The notes: a model not told the origin generated them from the sequence alone. A stretch of DNA of 64,000 nt from Desulfosporosinus orientis DSM 765 (GCF_000235605.1 NC_016584.1:5271151-5335150), one strand, 5' to 3'. Shown: positions 9,043 through 18,469, counted from the first letter of the stretch. Made by a program: numbers and translations.

Positions 9043-9930
9043 TTGTTCTGGCAACAATTGGTCAACGGCTTAACTTTAGGAAGCACCTACTCATTAGTCG
9101 CTCTAGGATACACCTTGATCATGGGAGTCCTAAACATCATCAATATGGCTCACGGAGAAGTATTTATGTTCGGGGCATTCGTCGGATTGATTCTGGTGAC
9201 CTATCTGAAGGTAAATATCTTTGTGGCTATGGCCGGAGCTATGGTGGCCTGTGCGTTGCTGGGAACTTTACTAGAAATGCTGGCCCTGCGCCCTTTGCGG
9301 CGCCGGGCCGTTTCCGAGCTGGCTCCCTTAATCAGCACCATCGGCGTGTCCATCTTCCTGGAAAACCTGGCTTTAAAAATCTTCGGACCCCAATCCCAAT
9401 CCTTTCCTGCCGGAGCCTTATCCGGAGCTCAGATCCAGCTGGGGCCCATTAAGATTACTCTAGTGCAAATTGTGATTCTTGGCATATCCTTCGGCTTAAT
9501 GTTCATCCTGCGTTTCTGGCTGTCAAAAACCCGTATCGGCAAGGCCATCCGGACAACGGCGGAAAACATTGAAACCGCCAACCTCCTGGGCATTAACACC
9601 AACAAGATTATTCTTCTCACCGTTGCCCTGGCTTCCGGCCTGGGGGGAATTGCCGGCGTTCTGGTCGGACTCTCCATTAATGCTGTGGAACCTACCATGG
9701 GCTTGAGCATCGGCCTGAAAGGCCTGGCCGTTCTTATTCTGGGAGGAATGGGAAACATCACCGGCGCCATGCTGGGAGGCTTAATCCTGGGTATCGCCGA
9801 AGTCTTCACTGTGGCTTACGGAGCCTCTTCTTACCGGGATGCCGTAGCCTTTGGCATGATCATCCTGATTTTGTTTATTCGTCCTCAAGGACTTTTTGGA
9901 TCTTCCAGCCGGCAAGGAGGACGATTCTAA
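9043..9930 (+). CDS. livH: Branched-chain amino acid ABC permease LivH
   Basis: Integral membrane subunit with about eight helices. The family start 'QLVNGLTLGSTYSLVALGYT' and the coupling-loop stretch 'GKAIRTTAENIETANLLGI' are both seen. I prefer TTG 9043, spaced 8 bases from GGAG. GTG 9034 is in frame but overlaps that ribosome site, leaving no spacer. It pairs with LivM to form the pore and is fed by LivK. Confidence 0.93.
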   Translation: MFWQQLVNGLTLGSTYSLVALGYTLIMGVLNIINMAHGEVFMFGAFVGLILVTYLKVNIFVAMAGAMVACALLGTLLEMLALRPLRRRAVSELAPLISTIGVSIFLENLALKIFGPQSQSFPAGALSGAQIQLGPIKITLVQIVILGISFGLMFILRFWLSKTRIGKAIRTTAENIETANLLGINTNKIILLTVALASGLGGIAGVLVGLSINAVEPTMGLSIGLKGLAVLILGGMGNITGAMLGGLILGIAEVFTVAYGASSYRDAVAFGMIILILFIRPQGLFGSSSRQGGRF

Positions 9931-10875
9931 ATGGACGTATTATTAAACCAGTATTACCTGCAAATCGCCATCTTCATATTAATTAATGCCATCCTGGGAG
10001 TCAGCATCTACATGACCCTGGCCACAGGTCAGCTGTCCTTGGGTAATGCCGGATTTATGAGCATCGGAGCTTACACCTGCGCCATTTTAAGCGTTAAAGC
10101 CGGTCTGCCCGTCTACTTAGCCATTCCTATCGGCGGCATTGCTGCCAGCGCTGTCTCCATCGTCATCGGCTTCCCTGCTCTCAGGTTAACGGGGATTTAT
10201 CTGGCCATTGCCACCCTGGGCTTCGGAGAAGTGGTCCGGGTTATTGTCTTAAACCTGAAGATTACCAACGGCGCCTTAGGGATCTCCGGGATTCCAACTC
10301 TGGGGGTCAAAATCGGCAAAATGCTCTCATCCATGGGTTTATCCAAAGGAATAGGGGGCTTAACCCCTCAGCAGACCAGTAATTTGCTGGTTTTAATCTT
10401 TCTGATTTTTTGCCTGGCCTTTTTAGTCTTTTTCTGCACCAGACTTAACCGTTCCCGAGTGGGCAGAGCCTTTGCCGCAATTAAAGCGGATGAATCGGCA
10501 GCCGAAGCCATGGGCATCAATACCACCTATTACAAACTTCTGGCCTTTGCCTTAGGCGCATTAATCGCCGGTATTGCCGGCGGACTATCCGCCCATTTAA
10601 CCTTTTTTATCGGGCCCAAAGATTTCGCCTATCACCGGACTGTGGAAATCCTCACCTTCGCCGTCTTAGGGGGAAGCGATTTAATCATCGGCCCCATCGT
10701 TGGTGCCCTGCTCCTGACCATGCTGCCGGAATTGCTGCGTGCAGCCTCCGAATACCGCCTCATGGTTTACGGCGCACTGATGGTCATCATGATGGCCTTT
10801 CGCCCTCAGGGACTCATTGATGAGGACACCATACGTTTCTGGAAACGTAAGCTTGGAAGGAGGGCTAAACAATGA
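9931..10875 (+). CDS. livM: Branched-chain amino acid ABC permease LivM
   Basis: A 314-residue second permease subunit with about nine helices. It has the LivM hallmark 'TGQLSLGNAGFMSIGAYT' near the N-terminus and the coupling loop 'GRAFAAIKADESAAEAMGIN'. Its ATG follows the livH stop directly, and its own TGA overlaps the livG start (ATGA), so livH, livM and livG are translationally coupled. Confidence 0.94.
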   Translation: MDVLLNQYYLQIAIFILINAILGVSIYMTLATGQLSLGNAGFMSIGAYTCAILSVKAGLPVYLAIPIGGIAASAVSIVIGFPALRLTGIYLAIATLGFGEVVRVIVLNLKITNGALGISGIPTLGVKIGKMLSSMGLSKGIGGLTPQQTSNLLVLIFLIFCLAFLVFFCTRLNRSRVGRAFAAIKADESAAEAMGINTTYYKLLAFALGALIAGIAGGLSAHLTFFIGPKDFAYHRTVEILTFAVLGGSDLIIGPIVGALLLTMLPELLRAASEYRLMVYGALMVIMMAFRPQGLIDEDTIRFWKRKLGRRAKQ

Positions 10876-11633
10876 CTTTAGTCCTTAATCAAGTGAGTAA
10901 AAGCTTCGGAGGCTTAGCCGCCCTGAGTAATGTCAGCTTCACCGTTAATGAGGGGGAAATCATGGGCATCATCGGCCCTAACGGCGCCGGCAAAACCACC
11001 CTCTTTAATTTAATTACAGGGATTTTTCCTCCTACAGAAGGAGAAATCACCTACCAAGGTCAGAATTTATTAGGCCTGCGCCCCTATAAAGTAACCGCCT
11101 TAGGCCTGGCCCGTACCTTTCAAAATATCCGTCTCTTCGGACATATGAACCCCTTGGACAACGTCATGGTAGGGGCTCATTGCCGGACGAAAGCCGGAGT
11201 ATGGCAGGGATTATGGCGCACCCCTTCCCAACGCAGGGAAGAAAATAAAACCCGGGAAAAAGCCCTGAAGCTTTTGGAGTTAGTGGGTGTGGAAAACGAC
11301 CCGGATTCCCCGGCAGGTTCCTTGCCCTATGGGCAGCAGCGCCGTCTGGAAATTGCCCGGGCCCTGGCCACGGAACCCAGTTTAATTCTCCTGGATGAGC
11401 CGGCGGCAGGCATGAATGAGAGTGAAACAGAAGATTTGCGTCTTCTGATTAAGAAGATACAAACCATGGGCAAAACCGTAATCTTAATTGAGCATGATAT
11501 GAACCTTGTCATGAACGTCTGTGACCGACTCGTGGTAATTAATTTCGGACAAAAGATTGCTGAAGGTACTCCCGCCGAGATTCAGAAAAACCCGTTAGTC
11601 ATTGAGGCGTATTTAGGCCGGGAGGAGGCGTAG
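10872..11633 (+). CDS. livG: Branched-chain amino acid ABC ATPase LivG
   Basis: A 253-residue ABC ATPase: Walker A 'GPNGAGKTT', Walker B 'LILLDEPAAGMNE' and the LivG-specific 'ARTFQNIRLF' stretch. The signature loop reads 'SLPYGQQRRLEIARAL', the LivG variant of LSGGQ. Its start overlaps the livM stop by 4 bases. Confidence 0.95.
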   Translation: MTLVLNQVSKSFGGLAALSNVSFTVNEGEIMGIIGPNGAGKTTLFNLITGIFPPTEGEITYQGQNLLGLRPYKVTALGLARTFQNIRLFGHMNPLDNVMVGAHCRTKAGVWQGLWRTPSQRREENKTREKALKLLELVGVENDPDSPAGSLPYGQQRRLEIARALATEPSLILLDEPAAGMNESETEDLRLLIKKIQTMGKTVILIEHDMNLVMNVCDRLVVINFGQKIAEGTPAEIQKNPLVIEAYLGREEA

Positions 11634-11635
11634 AG

Positions 11636-12352
11636 ATGCTGAACATCAAAGGTTTATCCACTAGTTACGGCAGTATTAAAGCTATCAAAGAGATCGACTT
11701 GGACGTTCCCCAAGGCTCCATTGTCTCCCTGATCGGGGCTAACGGAGCCGGCAAAACCACCACCATGAAATCCCTGGTAGGGCTTCTCAAACCTCAAAGC
11801 GGCCTGGTGAAGTTTTTAGATCAGGAAATCCGTGGCTTAGCCCCTCACAAAATTGTCAGTTTAGGCATCTCCCTGGTCCCGGAAGGCCGGAACATCTTAT
11901 CCGGGATGACGGTTTTGGAGAACCTGGAAATGGGAGCCTACCAGCGGAAAGACCCTGACGTTCAAGGGGATTTGAAGAAGGTTTTTCAGCGTTTCCCTAT
12001 TCTGGAGGAACGCAGGCAGCAATTAGGCGGCACCCTGTCCGGAGGGCAGCAGCAGATGCTGGCCATTGGCCGGGCACTCATGGCCCGACCGAAACTCCTC
12101 CTCCTGGACGAACCTTCCATGGGGTTGGCCCCATTGGTGGTTTCGGATATCTTTCGAGTGATTCAGGAGATCAATGCCGAGGGTACCACCATTCTTCTCG
12201 TTGAACAAAATGTCCGTCAGGCCTTGAAAATCGCCAACTATGCTTATGTCTTGGAAACCGGCAAAATCGTTTTGCATGGCACGGCTGAGGAAGTAGCTAA
12301 AAATCCCCGGGTCATGGAGGCTTACCTGGGCGGAGCCAAGTCAGAAGCCTGA
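11636..12352 (+). CDS. livF: Branched-chain amino acid ABC ATPase LivF
   Basis: A 238-residue second ATPase: Walker A 'GANGAGKTT', signature 'LSGGQQQMLAIGRALM', Walker B 'LLLLDEPSMGLAP'. It begins 2 bases after livG, with the GGGAGGAGG site inside the livG end. Last gene of the liv operon, followed by a terminator. Confidence 0.95.
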   Translation: MLNIKGLSTSYGSIKAIKEIDLDVPQGSIVSLIGANGAGKTTTMKSLVGLLKPQSGLVKFLDQEIRGLAPHKIVSLGISLVPEGRNILSGMTVLENLEMGAYQRKDPDVQGDLKKVFQRFPILEERRQQLGGTLSGGQQQMLAIGRALMARPKLLLLDEPSMGLAPLVVSDIFRVIQEINAEGTTILLVEQNVRQALKIANYAYVLETGKIVLHGTAEEVAKNPRVMEAYLGGAKSEA

Positions 12353-12390
12353 TCAGACGTTAAAACATTGTCATCGCCATTGTCAGCTTG

Positions 12391-12422
12391 AATCCCCTTT
12401 CTCTAAGAGGAGCGGGGATTTT
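12391..12422 (+). terminator. Terminator of the liv operon
   Basis: AATCCCC ... GGGGATT stem, 38 bases after livF, followed by TTTTC. Confidence 0.75.
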
Positions 12423-12466
12423 CTCTGTAAAGTGTTTTCTGCAAAGTAATCGTTATCTGCCTCGAG

Positions 12467-12477
12467 TGGTCCAACCA
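12467..12477. promoter_or_regulatory. Candidate GntR/FadR-type operator before lactate operon
   Basis: TGGT-CCA-ACCA is a perfect palindrome of the TGGTnnnACCA form used by FadR-subfamily regulators such as LldR/PdhR. It lies 28 bases upstream of the lactate dehydrogenase gene, whose operon ends with a FadR-subfamily regulator gene. That makes autoregulated control the likely reading. Confidence 0.55.
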
Positions 12478-12504
12478 GTGAACCTATGAAAGGAGTGGTT
12501 TGCC

Positions 12505-14667
12505 ATGGGAGATCAAACCCATAAAATTGTCAAAAGTAAGGTTAGTGAAGGGCTCCATGATATGGAGTCCCGGAAAGGTCGATTTCGGGCTTTTGATGCC
12601 ATCCGCCCTGCCATGCAGAAGATGGTGCCCAATTATCCTGAACTTTCCAATAACCTTCGCCGAATCAAAGCCTACAGTATCGATCACTTAGACGACATCA
12701 TCGCCCAGGCCAAACAGTCCTTAGAGGCCAAAGGCTGCAAAGTCTACCTGGCCGAAACTTCAGCCGAAGCACAAACCTATATTGCCGGCCTCATTCCGGA
12801 GCAAGGACTGGTGGTGAAATCCAAGTCCAATGCCGGCAAGGAAATCAATATTTCTCATTACCTGGAGGACCGGGGCGTCACCGTCGTGGAAACAGATCTG
12901 GGTGACCGCATTAACCAGCTGGCCAAAAGTGAAGCCAGCCATTCCCTGGCTCCGGCTATTCACATCCCTATTGAAAAAGTAACGGAGCTTTTCTCCCAAG
13001 AGGAAGGGCGGCAGCTGGAATGCAGTCACGAAGCCCTGGTGGTTTCCGCCCGCAAAGGCCTCCGGGATTTTCTGGTTAAAGCGGATGTGGGAATTTCCGG
13101 AGCTAACGCCATTGCCGCCGATACAGGCAGCGTTTTCGTGACTGAAAATGAAGGCAATATTCGCGCCGTATCCATGATGCCCAAAGTGCACATCGTTATC
13201 GCCGGCGTGGAAAAAATCGTCCCCACTCTGGAAGATGCCATGCAGGTCATCCGGGCAGCCGCCGTCTACGGCGTGGGGCAGGATGTAGGTACTTATGTCT
13301 CAGTGATCTCCGGAGTCAGTGAATCTCTGGATCCGGATCTGGAAGAGTTTACCCAGGGTCAGGGCCCCCGGGAAGTGCATATCGTTCTCTTAAAAAATGG
13401 CCGCCAGGATGCTATTGACGTAGGCTTTAAAGAATCCCTTTACTGCATCAACTGCGGCAGCTGTTTGAATTTCTGTCCCGTCTACGCAGAAGTGGGCGGC
13501 AAATACGGCTATAAATACCTGGGAGGACGGGGCTTAGTCTTCGCCGCCTTCCATGATGCCCTGGAGAAGTCCGAAGAAAACGGCCTCTCTCTCTGCATCG
13601 GCTGCCAAAGATGTCATACCGCCTGCCCCGTGCAAATGGCCACACCGGAAATGTTATGGAAGCTTCGCCAAAATGCTGTCAGCCAAAAAGGCGTAGGCTG
13701 GAAAAAGGACCTGGTCTTCTCCATGCTCACCAAACCCAAGACCCTGCCCATGGTCAGCAAGCTGGCCACGACCTTCGGCAAGCTGGCTTTAAAAGAAGGA
13801 GATAAGGGCATGAAGTCCCGCTTAACCTTTAATTCTTTAGGCGTAACTCATGATCGTACCCTGCCCCGCTTTTCCGGCAAATCCTTTATGGAAATCGCCA
13901 AACCCAAGGCCATTGCCAAACCTGTTAAGACTGTGGGCTTCTATCCCGGCTGCGTCGTCAACTACACCGAAACAGACCTGGGCCAGGCCCTCCTCCACGT
14001 CTTAGGGGAAAACAATGTCCAGGTAAAACTGGCCAAAGAGGATGTCTGCTGCGGAATTCCCAGTGTTGTCAGCGGCGACATCAGCCATGCCAAAGCCATG
14101 GCTCTGAAAAACATCGAGACTTACACCGCCTTCGACATGGATGCTTTAGTGTTTGTCTGTCCCAGCTGTGCAGTGGCTTTCAAAGAAGAATACCCCAAAC
14201 TCTTTGCGGAAGACTCTCCTGAGCTTCAGGCTAAGATCAGCAAACTGGCTGAAAAAGTTAAAGATATTAACGAATTCCTTTGCCAGGATATTGATTTGAA
14301 ACTGCCCCAAGAAAAGGTCACAGAAACCGTAACCTACCACGATCCTTGCCATCTCGCCCGCAGTCTGGACGTAAAAAAGGAACCCCGGGAACTGCTGGGG
14401 AAAATTCCTGGCTTAAACTTTGTAGAAATGCAGGATGCGGATATGTGCTGCGGTTTCGGCGGTTCCTTCAGCTTAAGCTTCTACGAACTCTCCCAGCGAA
14501 TTAACGAAGGCAAGCTGAAGAACGTAACGGAAACCAAGGCCTCCACTTTGGCCACCAGCTGCCCCGGCTGCATGGTTCATTTCCGGGATGGGATTGACCA
14601 GCACCATATGCAGCAAAAAGTTTCTCACGTGGTTCAGCTTCTGAGCCAAGCCTACGGGAGGAGATGA
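12505..14667 (+). CDS. ldhH: L-lactate dehydrogenase large iron-sulfur subunit (LutB-LutA fusion, LdhH type)
   Basis: A 720-residue cytoplasmic, membrane-associated lactate oxidation subunit. The N-terminal LUD domain (about 40-290) leads into a ferredoxin part with 'CINCGSCLNFCP' and 'CIGCQRCHTACP', then two cysteine-rich CCG domains (about 475 on: 'GFYPGCVVNYTE', 'VCCGIPS', 'DMCCGFGGS', 'SCPGCMVHF'). In Bacillus the LutA and LutB parts are separate genes; this fused form is typical of sulfate reducers. It converts lactate to pyruvate, delivering electrons to menaquinone. ATG 12505 follows AAGGAGTGG. The stop overlaps the next frame, and a FadR-type operator lies just upstream. Confidence 0.9.
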   Translation: MGDQTHKIVKSKVSEGLHDMESRKGRFRAFDAIRPAMQKMVPNYPELSNNLRRIKAYSIDHLDDIIAQAKQSLEAKGCKVYLAETSAEAQTYIAGLIPEQGLVVKSKSNAGKEINISHYLEDRGVTVVETDLGDRINQLAKSEASHSLAPAIHIPIEKVTELFSQEEGRQLECSHEALVVSARKGLRDFLVKADVGISGANAIAADTGSVFVTENEGNIRAVSMMPKVHIVIAGVEKIVPTLEDAMQVIRAAAVYGVGQDVGTYVSVISGVSESLDPDLEEFTQGQGPREVHIVLLKNGRQDAIDVGFKESLYCINCGSCLNFCPVYAEVGGKYGYKYLGGRGLVFAAFHDALEKSEENGLSLCIGCQRCHTACPVQMATPEMLWKLRQNAVSQKGVGWKKDLVFSMLTKPKTLPMVSKLATTFGKLALKEGDKGMKSRLTFNSLGVTHDRTLPRFSGKSFMEIAKPKAIAKPVKTVGFYPGCVVNYTETDLGQALLHVLGENNVQVKLAKEDVCCGIPSVVSGDISHAKAMALKNIETYTAFDMDALVFVCPSCAVAFKEEYPKLFAEDSPELQAKISKLAEKVKDINEFLCQDIDLKLPQEKVTETVTYHDPCHLARSLDVKKEPRELLGKIPGLNFVEMQDADMCCGFGGSFSLSFYELSQRINEGKLKNVTETKASTLATSCPGCMVHFRDGIDQHHMQQKVSHVVQLLSQAYGRR

Positions 14668-14672
14668 ACAGA

Positions 14673-15689
14673 ATGAGCACTACAAAAGTTCAAACCATTT
14701 TACAGCAAATCAGCACCCGCCGGGAAGCACTGCTTCAAGCCTATCCCAATCTAGCCCAGGAAGTTCAGGCTATTAAAAGTGCCGTCACGGCTAATCTCAA
14801 AGAATCTGTAGATAAAGCTGTGGCTTCCCTGCAAGGGAAAGGCTGCCACGTCATGATTGCTCAGGATGCCCGCGAGGCTCAGGAGCATGTCTTAAAAATT
14901 CTGGACGGCAGCCGGAATGCCGCTATGAGCAAAAGCCCGGTTTTCACGGAAATTGCTTTAGGAGAGTATTTAAAGGCCCATAGTGTGGAGATTCTTCATA
15001 CGGATTTAGGGGAACGAGTCGCAGACACCCCAGTGGATGTCCACCCCTGGATTGCCAGTATTAATACTCCTATCTCCGACAAAAGCCTGGTTGCTCAGAT
15101 CAAGGCTGAAATCAAAGAGAAGTCGGCCCAGATGCAGTACGGCATTACGGGAGCTGAAGCGATTATCCAGCAGAACGGCACCATAGCCCTGCTGGAAAGC
15201 GAAGGAAATGTCCGCTTCACCTCCAATCTTCCTTACAACCACATCGTCGTCGCCGGCCTGGATAAGATCGTTCCTTCCCTGGAAGATGCTCTGGCCGTCT
15301 GCCGGGCCACCAGTGTCTATGGCCTGGGCAAAGATATTCTCAAATACATTTCATTTATCAGCGGGCCCAGCCGGACTGCCGATATTGAATTCAAAATGGT
15401 CCAAGGGATGCACGGTCCAAAAGAAGTTTATGTCATCTTGCTGGATAACGGGCGTTTGCAGGCTGCTGCCAATCAGCAATGGGATGCTCTGAAATGCCTG
15501 CACTGCGGAGGCTGCCTGACAGATTGTCCCCAATACCTGGCAGAAGGCTTAACAAAGGGCTATTATCGCACGGGAAAAAGAGCCGCTGTTCTCGGAGCCT
15601 TTATCGAGGGCAGCCCGGCAGCTGACCCTGGGGATTGCGGAAACTGCTCAGCATGCAATAATCGCTGCCCCATGCGTATCCGGGTTTAG
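14673..15689 (+). CDS. LUD-domain lactate utilisation protein with C-terminal [4Fe-4S] motifs
   Basis: A 338-residue partner of the upstream dehydrogenase. A LUD domain (about 40-265, with 'MQYGITGAEAIIQQNGTIAL') is followed by 'CLHCGGCLTDCPQY' and a second cluster motif 'CGNCSACNNRCP'. The protein stops right after that motif. Plain LutC has no cluster motifs, so this looks like the front half of a second LutB without CCG domains. ATG 14673 is 9 bases after GGGAGGAG; an earlier ATG at 14664 touches that ribosome site. It probably forms the complex with the 12505-14667 product. Confidence 0.85.
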   Translation: MSTTKVQTILQQISTRREALLQAYPNLAQEVQAIKSAVTANLKESVDKAVASLQGKGCHVMIAQDAREAQEHVLKILDGSRNAAMSKSPVFTEIALGEYLKAHSVEILHTDLGERVADTPVDVHPWIASINTPISDKSLVAQIKAEIKEKSAQMQYGITGAEAIIQQNGTIALLESEGNVRFTSNLPYNHIVVAGLDKIVPSLEDALAVCRATSVYGLGKDILKYISFISGPSRTADIEFKMVQGMHGPKEVYVILLDNGRLQAAANQQWDALKCLHCGGCLTDCPQYLAEGLTKGYYRTGKRAAVLGAFIEGSPAADPGDCGNCSACNNRCPMRIRV

Positions 15690-15711
15690 CCCGTCGGCAG
15701 GAGGGATTTCC

Positions 15712-16407
15712 ATGCAATTTGAAAAAGTCACCAAACCACACCGCACCTATCAGGAAGTTCTCAAGCAAATCAATCACTTAATCATTGAGGAAAAGCTCCG
15801 CCCCGGTGACCGACTGACCAGCGAACGGGAAATGGCAGGAGAATTAGGGGTTAGCCGGACTACTTTGCGAGAAGCCATCCGCACTATGGAATTCCTGGGC
15901 TGGGTGGAAATTAAGCCCGGGGAGGGTACCTTCATCCGCAATACCAGGTTAAACGAGGTCATTAGTCCTTTAGCTTTAGCCTTATCCCTGGAGCCCACGC
16001 GTATGGAAGAGCTTTGGGAAACCCGGATTGCCCTGGAAGTGGAATGTGCAGGCTTAGCGGCTATGCGTGCCAATGAAGCAGACCTGAAGCAAATTTCCCA
16101 AGCCCTGGATGATATTAAAGCCAACCTCCATGATCTGGATGCTTATGCTCAGGCGGATGTACGTTTTCATTACCTGATTGCCCAAGCGTCACAGAATTCC
16201 ATGATCAACCGGCTCCTGCAAACCTTTGTTGTCCATATTCTCGAACTCATTAAGAAAGCCGGGCCCCTGCGTTTCAGTCATGATATCGGCGGGCTGAGCA
16301 CTCTTCAGGAGCATATCTCTATCTATGAGGCTATTGCCGGGCGTGATGCGGATTTGGCGAGGGCTCTAATGAGGAAGCATTTAGAGGAGTCGAGGGATGA
16401 GGGGTAG
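15712..16407 (+). CDS. lutR: GntR-family (FadR subfamily) regulator of the lactate operon
   Basis: A 231-residue regulator. The N-terminal winged helix-turn-helix has 'LTSEREMAGELGVSRTTLRE'. The C-terminal FCD ligand domain has the Asp/His metal site ('ADVRFHYLIAQASQN') and a later His in 'LQEHISIYEAI'. It is co-directional, 22 bases after the LUD gene, with GGAGGG before ATG. It is the likely lactate-responsive repressor acting at the TGGTnnnACCA site at 12467. The name follows context; LldR would fit equally well. Confidence 0.85.
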   Translation: MQFEKVTKPHRTYQEVLKQINHLIIEEKLRPGDRLTSEREMAGELGVSRTTLREAIRTMEFLGWVEIKPGEGTFIRNTRLNEVISPLALALSLEPTRMEELWETRIALEVECAGLAAMRANEADLKQISQALDDIKANLHDLDAYAQADVRFHYLIAQASQNSMINRLLQTFVVHILELIKKAGPLRFSHDIGGLSTLQEHISIYEAIAGRDADLARALMRKHLEESRDEG

Positions 16408-16482
16408 ATGGGGCCGCCTGGGTCACTCACCTGGGAGCCTTGTTGTGATTGTTAATTTGTAAAATAGTCAGCGTATATTTAA

Positions 16483-16525
16483 ATAAGAATAGCCGAGGGC
16501 ATTATGACCTCGGTTATTCTTATTT
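16483..16525. terminator. Strong hairpin terminator after lactate operon
   Basis: 17-bp stem: AATAAGAATAGCCGAGG pairs with CCTCGGTTATTCTTATT around a 9-base loop. The T-rich side suits the + strand. Confidence 0.85.
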
Positions 16526-16589
16526 GCATCGTCTATATTCGTGTTTATTGATAACAGAATGTGTCTGAACTCCTCTTTATCTGATAATG

Positions 16590-16800
16590 ATAGGAGAACG
16601 CTCGCGGGGTCGGGCAGTTTCGCCACATCCGCTCACCCAGCATTCCGAGGCTCGCCCACTCGCAGCTGCGGGAGCTGTGCCAAACCTCCGGGTAGTACCT
16701 GATGTTAACCATGGCTCCGCATTCCCCGCAGCCGCTTGTGGGCTTAACCGCCTCTCCATGCAATGGGTTCACTTCTGTGGACGAAACTGCCCTGACTTTC
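16590..16800. other. GC-rich block without a convincing gene
   Basis: Within the 505-base gap between lutR and the PAP2 gene, about 210 bases are clearly richer in GC than both flanks. Both strands have short open frames here, but none has a ribosome site or a recognisable product. One minus-strand frame contains 'GCGECGAMVNIRYYPEVWH', which looks faintly like a zinc knuckle. It may be a relic of a lost gene or mobile element. I assign no function. Confidence 0.3.
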
Positions 16801-16912
16801 GGGTCCGGGAGGTTTTCAGTATGGTTTTTTTGGGGTGTTTTTTGGGGGTGTTTTATGGATTAGTTTTTGAGATTTTAGATTAAATACTCAAGGGTTTGAG
16901 TCTATGGTAGGT

Positions 16913-17818
16913 TTAAAAGGGCGGTGTCTTAGTGTGCCCAGATTGCTCAGATCGCTGAGTGTACTTGGAGCCCTTCCTCCACATCTTGTTAAAGAGCATG
17001 GGGGCCAAAACGGTGATCCAGGTTCCAATCAGGAAGTAGCGGAGAAAGTCAGCCGGCAGGGAGTCCCCTAACACTTTTTTGACCAAGGTTTTGATTAAGA
17101 GGAGTACCGCGATCCCCAGGATATAATTTACGAATCTTTGCCGGATATTTCCCTGGACTTGATACTTTATATAGAAGGAATCCAGGAAATAGCCTAGCAT
17201 TAGACCTGTAAAGGTCCCGGCAATTTTGTAGTACTCATTGGTTAGAATAAACACCATGCCCACCAGCATGGGGACTGTGATAATTAAGAAGACTGCTTTT
17301 CTGCCTGTACTTTCCGCATAATCGAAGATGATATTGGCAGCAAAAATCCAGGAGATACCTAACAGGGCTCCTCCGGTTACGTCTAATAAGGTGTGCACAC
17401 CTAAATAAAGCCGGGAGCCGGCGATGAGGAAGATGAGCAGGATCCCCGGCAGGTACATCCACTTCTTTTTTAAAGCCAGCATGACTGCTGTGACTAAAGA
17501 TGTCAGGCTCTGGGTATGCCCGCTGGGAAATGAGTATCCCGTCGCGGTTTCCGGCCGCAGGGGGATAATCCTTTTGTCTAATTCGAAAGGTCTGGGCAGA
17601 TGAATGATTTCTTTCAAGGAAAAATTCAAGATCCATGAGGATATGTAGGCAAAGCCGATTCGATAACCGGCTTTTTTATTGACACACCAAAGAATCAAAC
17701 AGATGACAGCAATGGCAAAATACTCTTCGCCTAAAATCGTAACCCCAATAAAAAAATGATCTAAGAGAGGATTGCGCATAGTTTGAATCCACCTAAGCAT
17801 TGCCAACATGTACTCCAC
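16913..17818 (-). CDS. PAP2-family membrane phosphatase
   Basis: A 301-residue, multi-helix membrane protein with the complete type 2 phosphatidic acid phosphatase motif set: K(X6)RP as 'KEIIHLPRP', then PSGH in 'GYSFPSGHTQS', and SR(X5)H(X3)D as 'SRLYLGVHTLLD'. It is longer than minimal PAP2 proteins, with extra C-terminal helices. Likely substrates are lipid phosphates such as undecaprenyl pyrophosphate or phosphatidate, acting outside the membrane; the sequence does not choose. It lies 15 bases downstream of a lipoprotein gene on the same strand, so the two are probably co-transcribed. Confidence 0.9.
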   Translation of the reverse strand: MEYMLAMLRWIQTMRNPLLDHFFIGVTILGEEYFAIAVICLILWCVNKKAGYRIGFAYISSWILNFSLKEIIHLPRPFELDKRIIPLRPETATGYSFPSGHTQSLTSLVTAVMLALKKKWMYLPGILLIFLIAGSRLYLGVHTLLDVTGGALLGISWIFAANIIFDYAESTGRKAVFLIITVPMLVGMVFILTNEYYKIAGTFTGLMLGYFLDSFYIKYQVQGNIRQRFVNYILGIAVLLLIKTLVKKVLGDSLPADFLRYFLIGTWITVLAPMLFNKMWRKGSKYTQRSEQSGHTKTPPF

Positions 17819-17833
17819 TCTACTCAGCCACCT

Positions 17834-18469
17834 TTATGGATTGACTCCGTTGGTTCCCTCACTTTGAATTTTCAGGGTGTTCCTAAATTCTTTTTCTTCG
17901 TTTTTTTCCGTAACATAATTAATTTGAAGATCAAAGGTTTGGTTAGCCGCAAATTTAAGGGTGTCTCGGCCATTTTCATTTTCGAGTTCAGAAAGATACA
18001 AATCAAAATCCGTTAATCCATTCACTATATAGCCATTGTCCCCCTGGGGAAGTATTGCCTTGCCGCTCTCGTCCACTAATCCCATCACATATCCCTGTAT
18101 AGGCAGGTTTTGATTATAGATCCAAGTCCACTTTAAGGATTTGCCGAATTCAGAATAGCGGATCATGATAGATTTAAGGGCTACAGATTGATTGACGGAC
18201 AGGGTCAGATGAAAGTGCCCATCCTGTTTGCCGTCAGCCTTAATTTCATTAGGGCTGACAATGTCCTGATCTACCCCTATCCATCGACAGTCTGCAGCAG
18301 CCGGCTGCGCAGGTTCAAGGGGGGGTTGAGAGCTCGGATTGGAGGATGCCTCTGTCTGATCCTGTGCAGTCTGGGGAGTCTGGGAATTTTTAGAGTTAGC
18401 AGAAGTCCCACATCCTGAGAGATAAAAAACCAAAAAAATTAGAAGTATTGCCTTAATCATTAATTTCAT
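17834..18469 (-). CDS. Lipoprotein of unknown function
   Basis: A 211-residue protein with a lipoprotein signal: hydrophobic stretch 'AILLIFLVFYLSGC', Cys about 20. A Ser/Thr/Gln/Pro-rich linker follows to about residue 58, then a folded part that looks beta-rich ('HFHLTLSVNQSVALKSIMIR', 'DTLKFAANQTFDLQINYVT'). No catalytic motif or known family is recognised. It would sit on the outer face of the cell membrane and precedes the PAP2 gene in the same operon. Confidence 0.75.
   Translation of the reverse strand: MKLMIKAILLIFLVFYLSGCGTSANSKNSQTPQTAQDQTEASSNPSSQPPLEPAQPAAADCRWIGVDQDIVSPNEIKADGKQDGHFHLTLSVNQSVALKSIMIRYSEFGKSLKWTWIYNQNLPIQGYVMGLVDESGKAILPQGDNGYIVNGLTDFDLYLSELENENGRDTLKFAANQTFDLQINYVTEKNEEKEFRNTLKIQSEGTNGVNP

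Noticed and set aside
16587-16883. 98-codon + strand frame in the GC-rich block
   Set aside because: Composition of the translation looks random (Arg/Ala/Pro-rich then hydrophobic), no ribosome site, and it runs through a T/G-rich tract.
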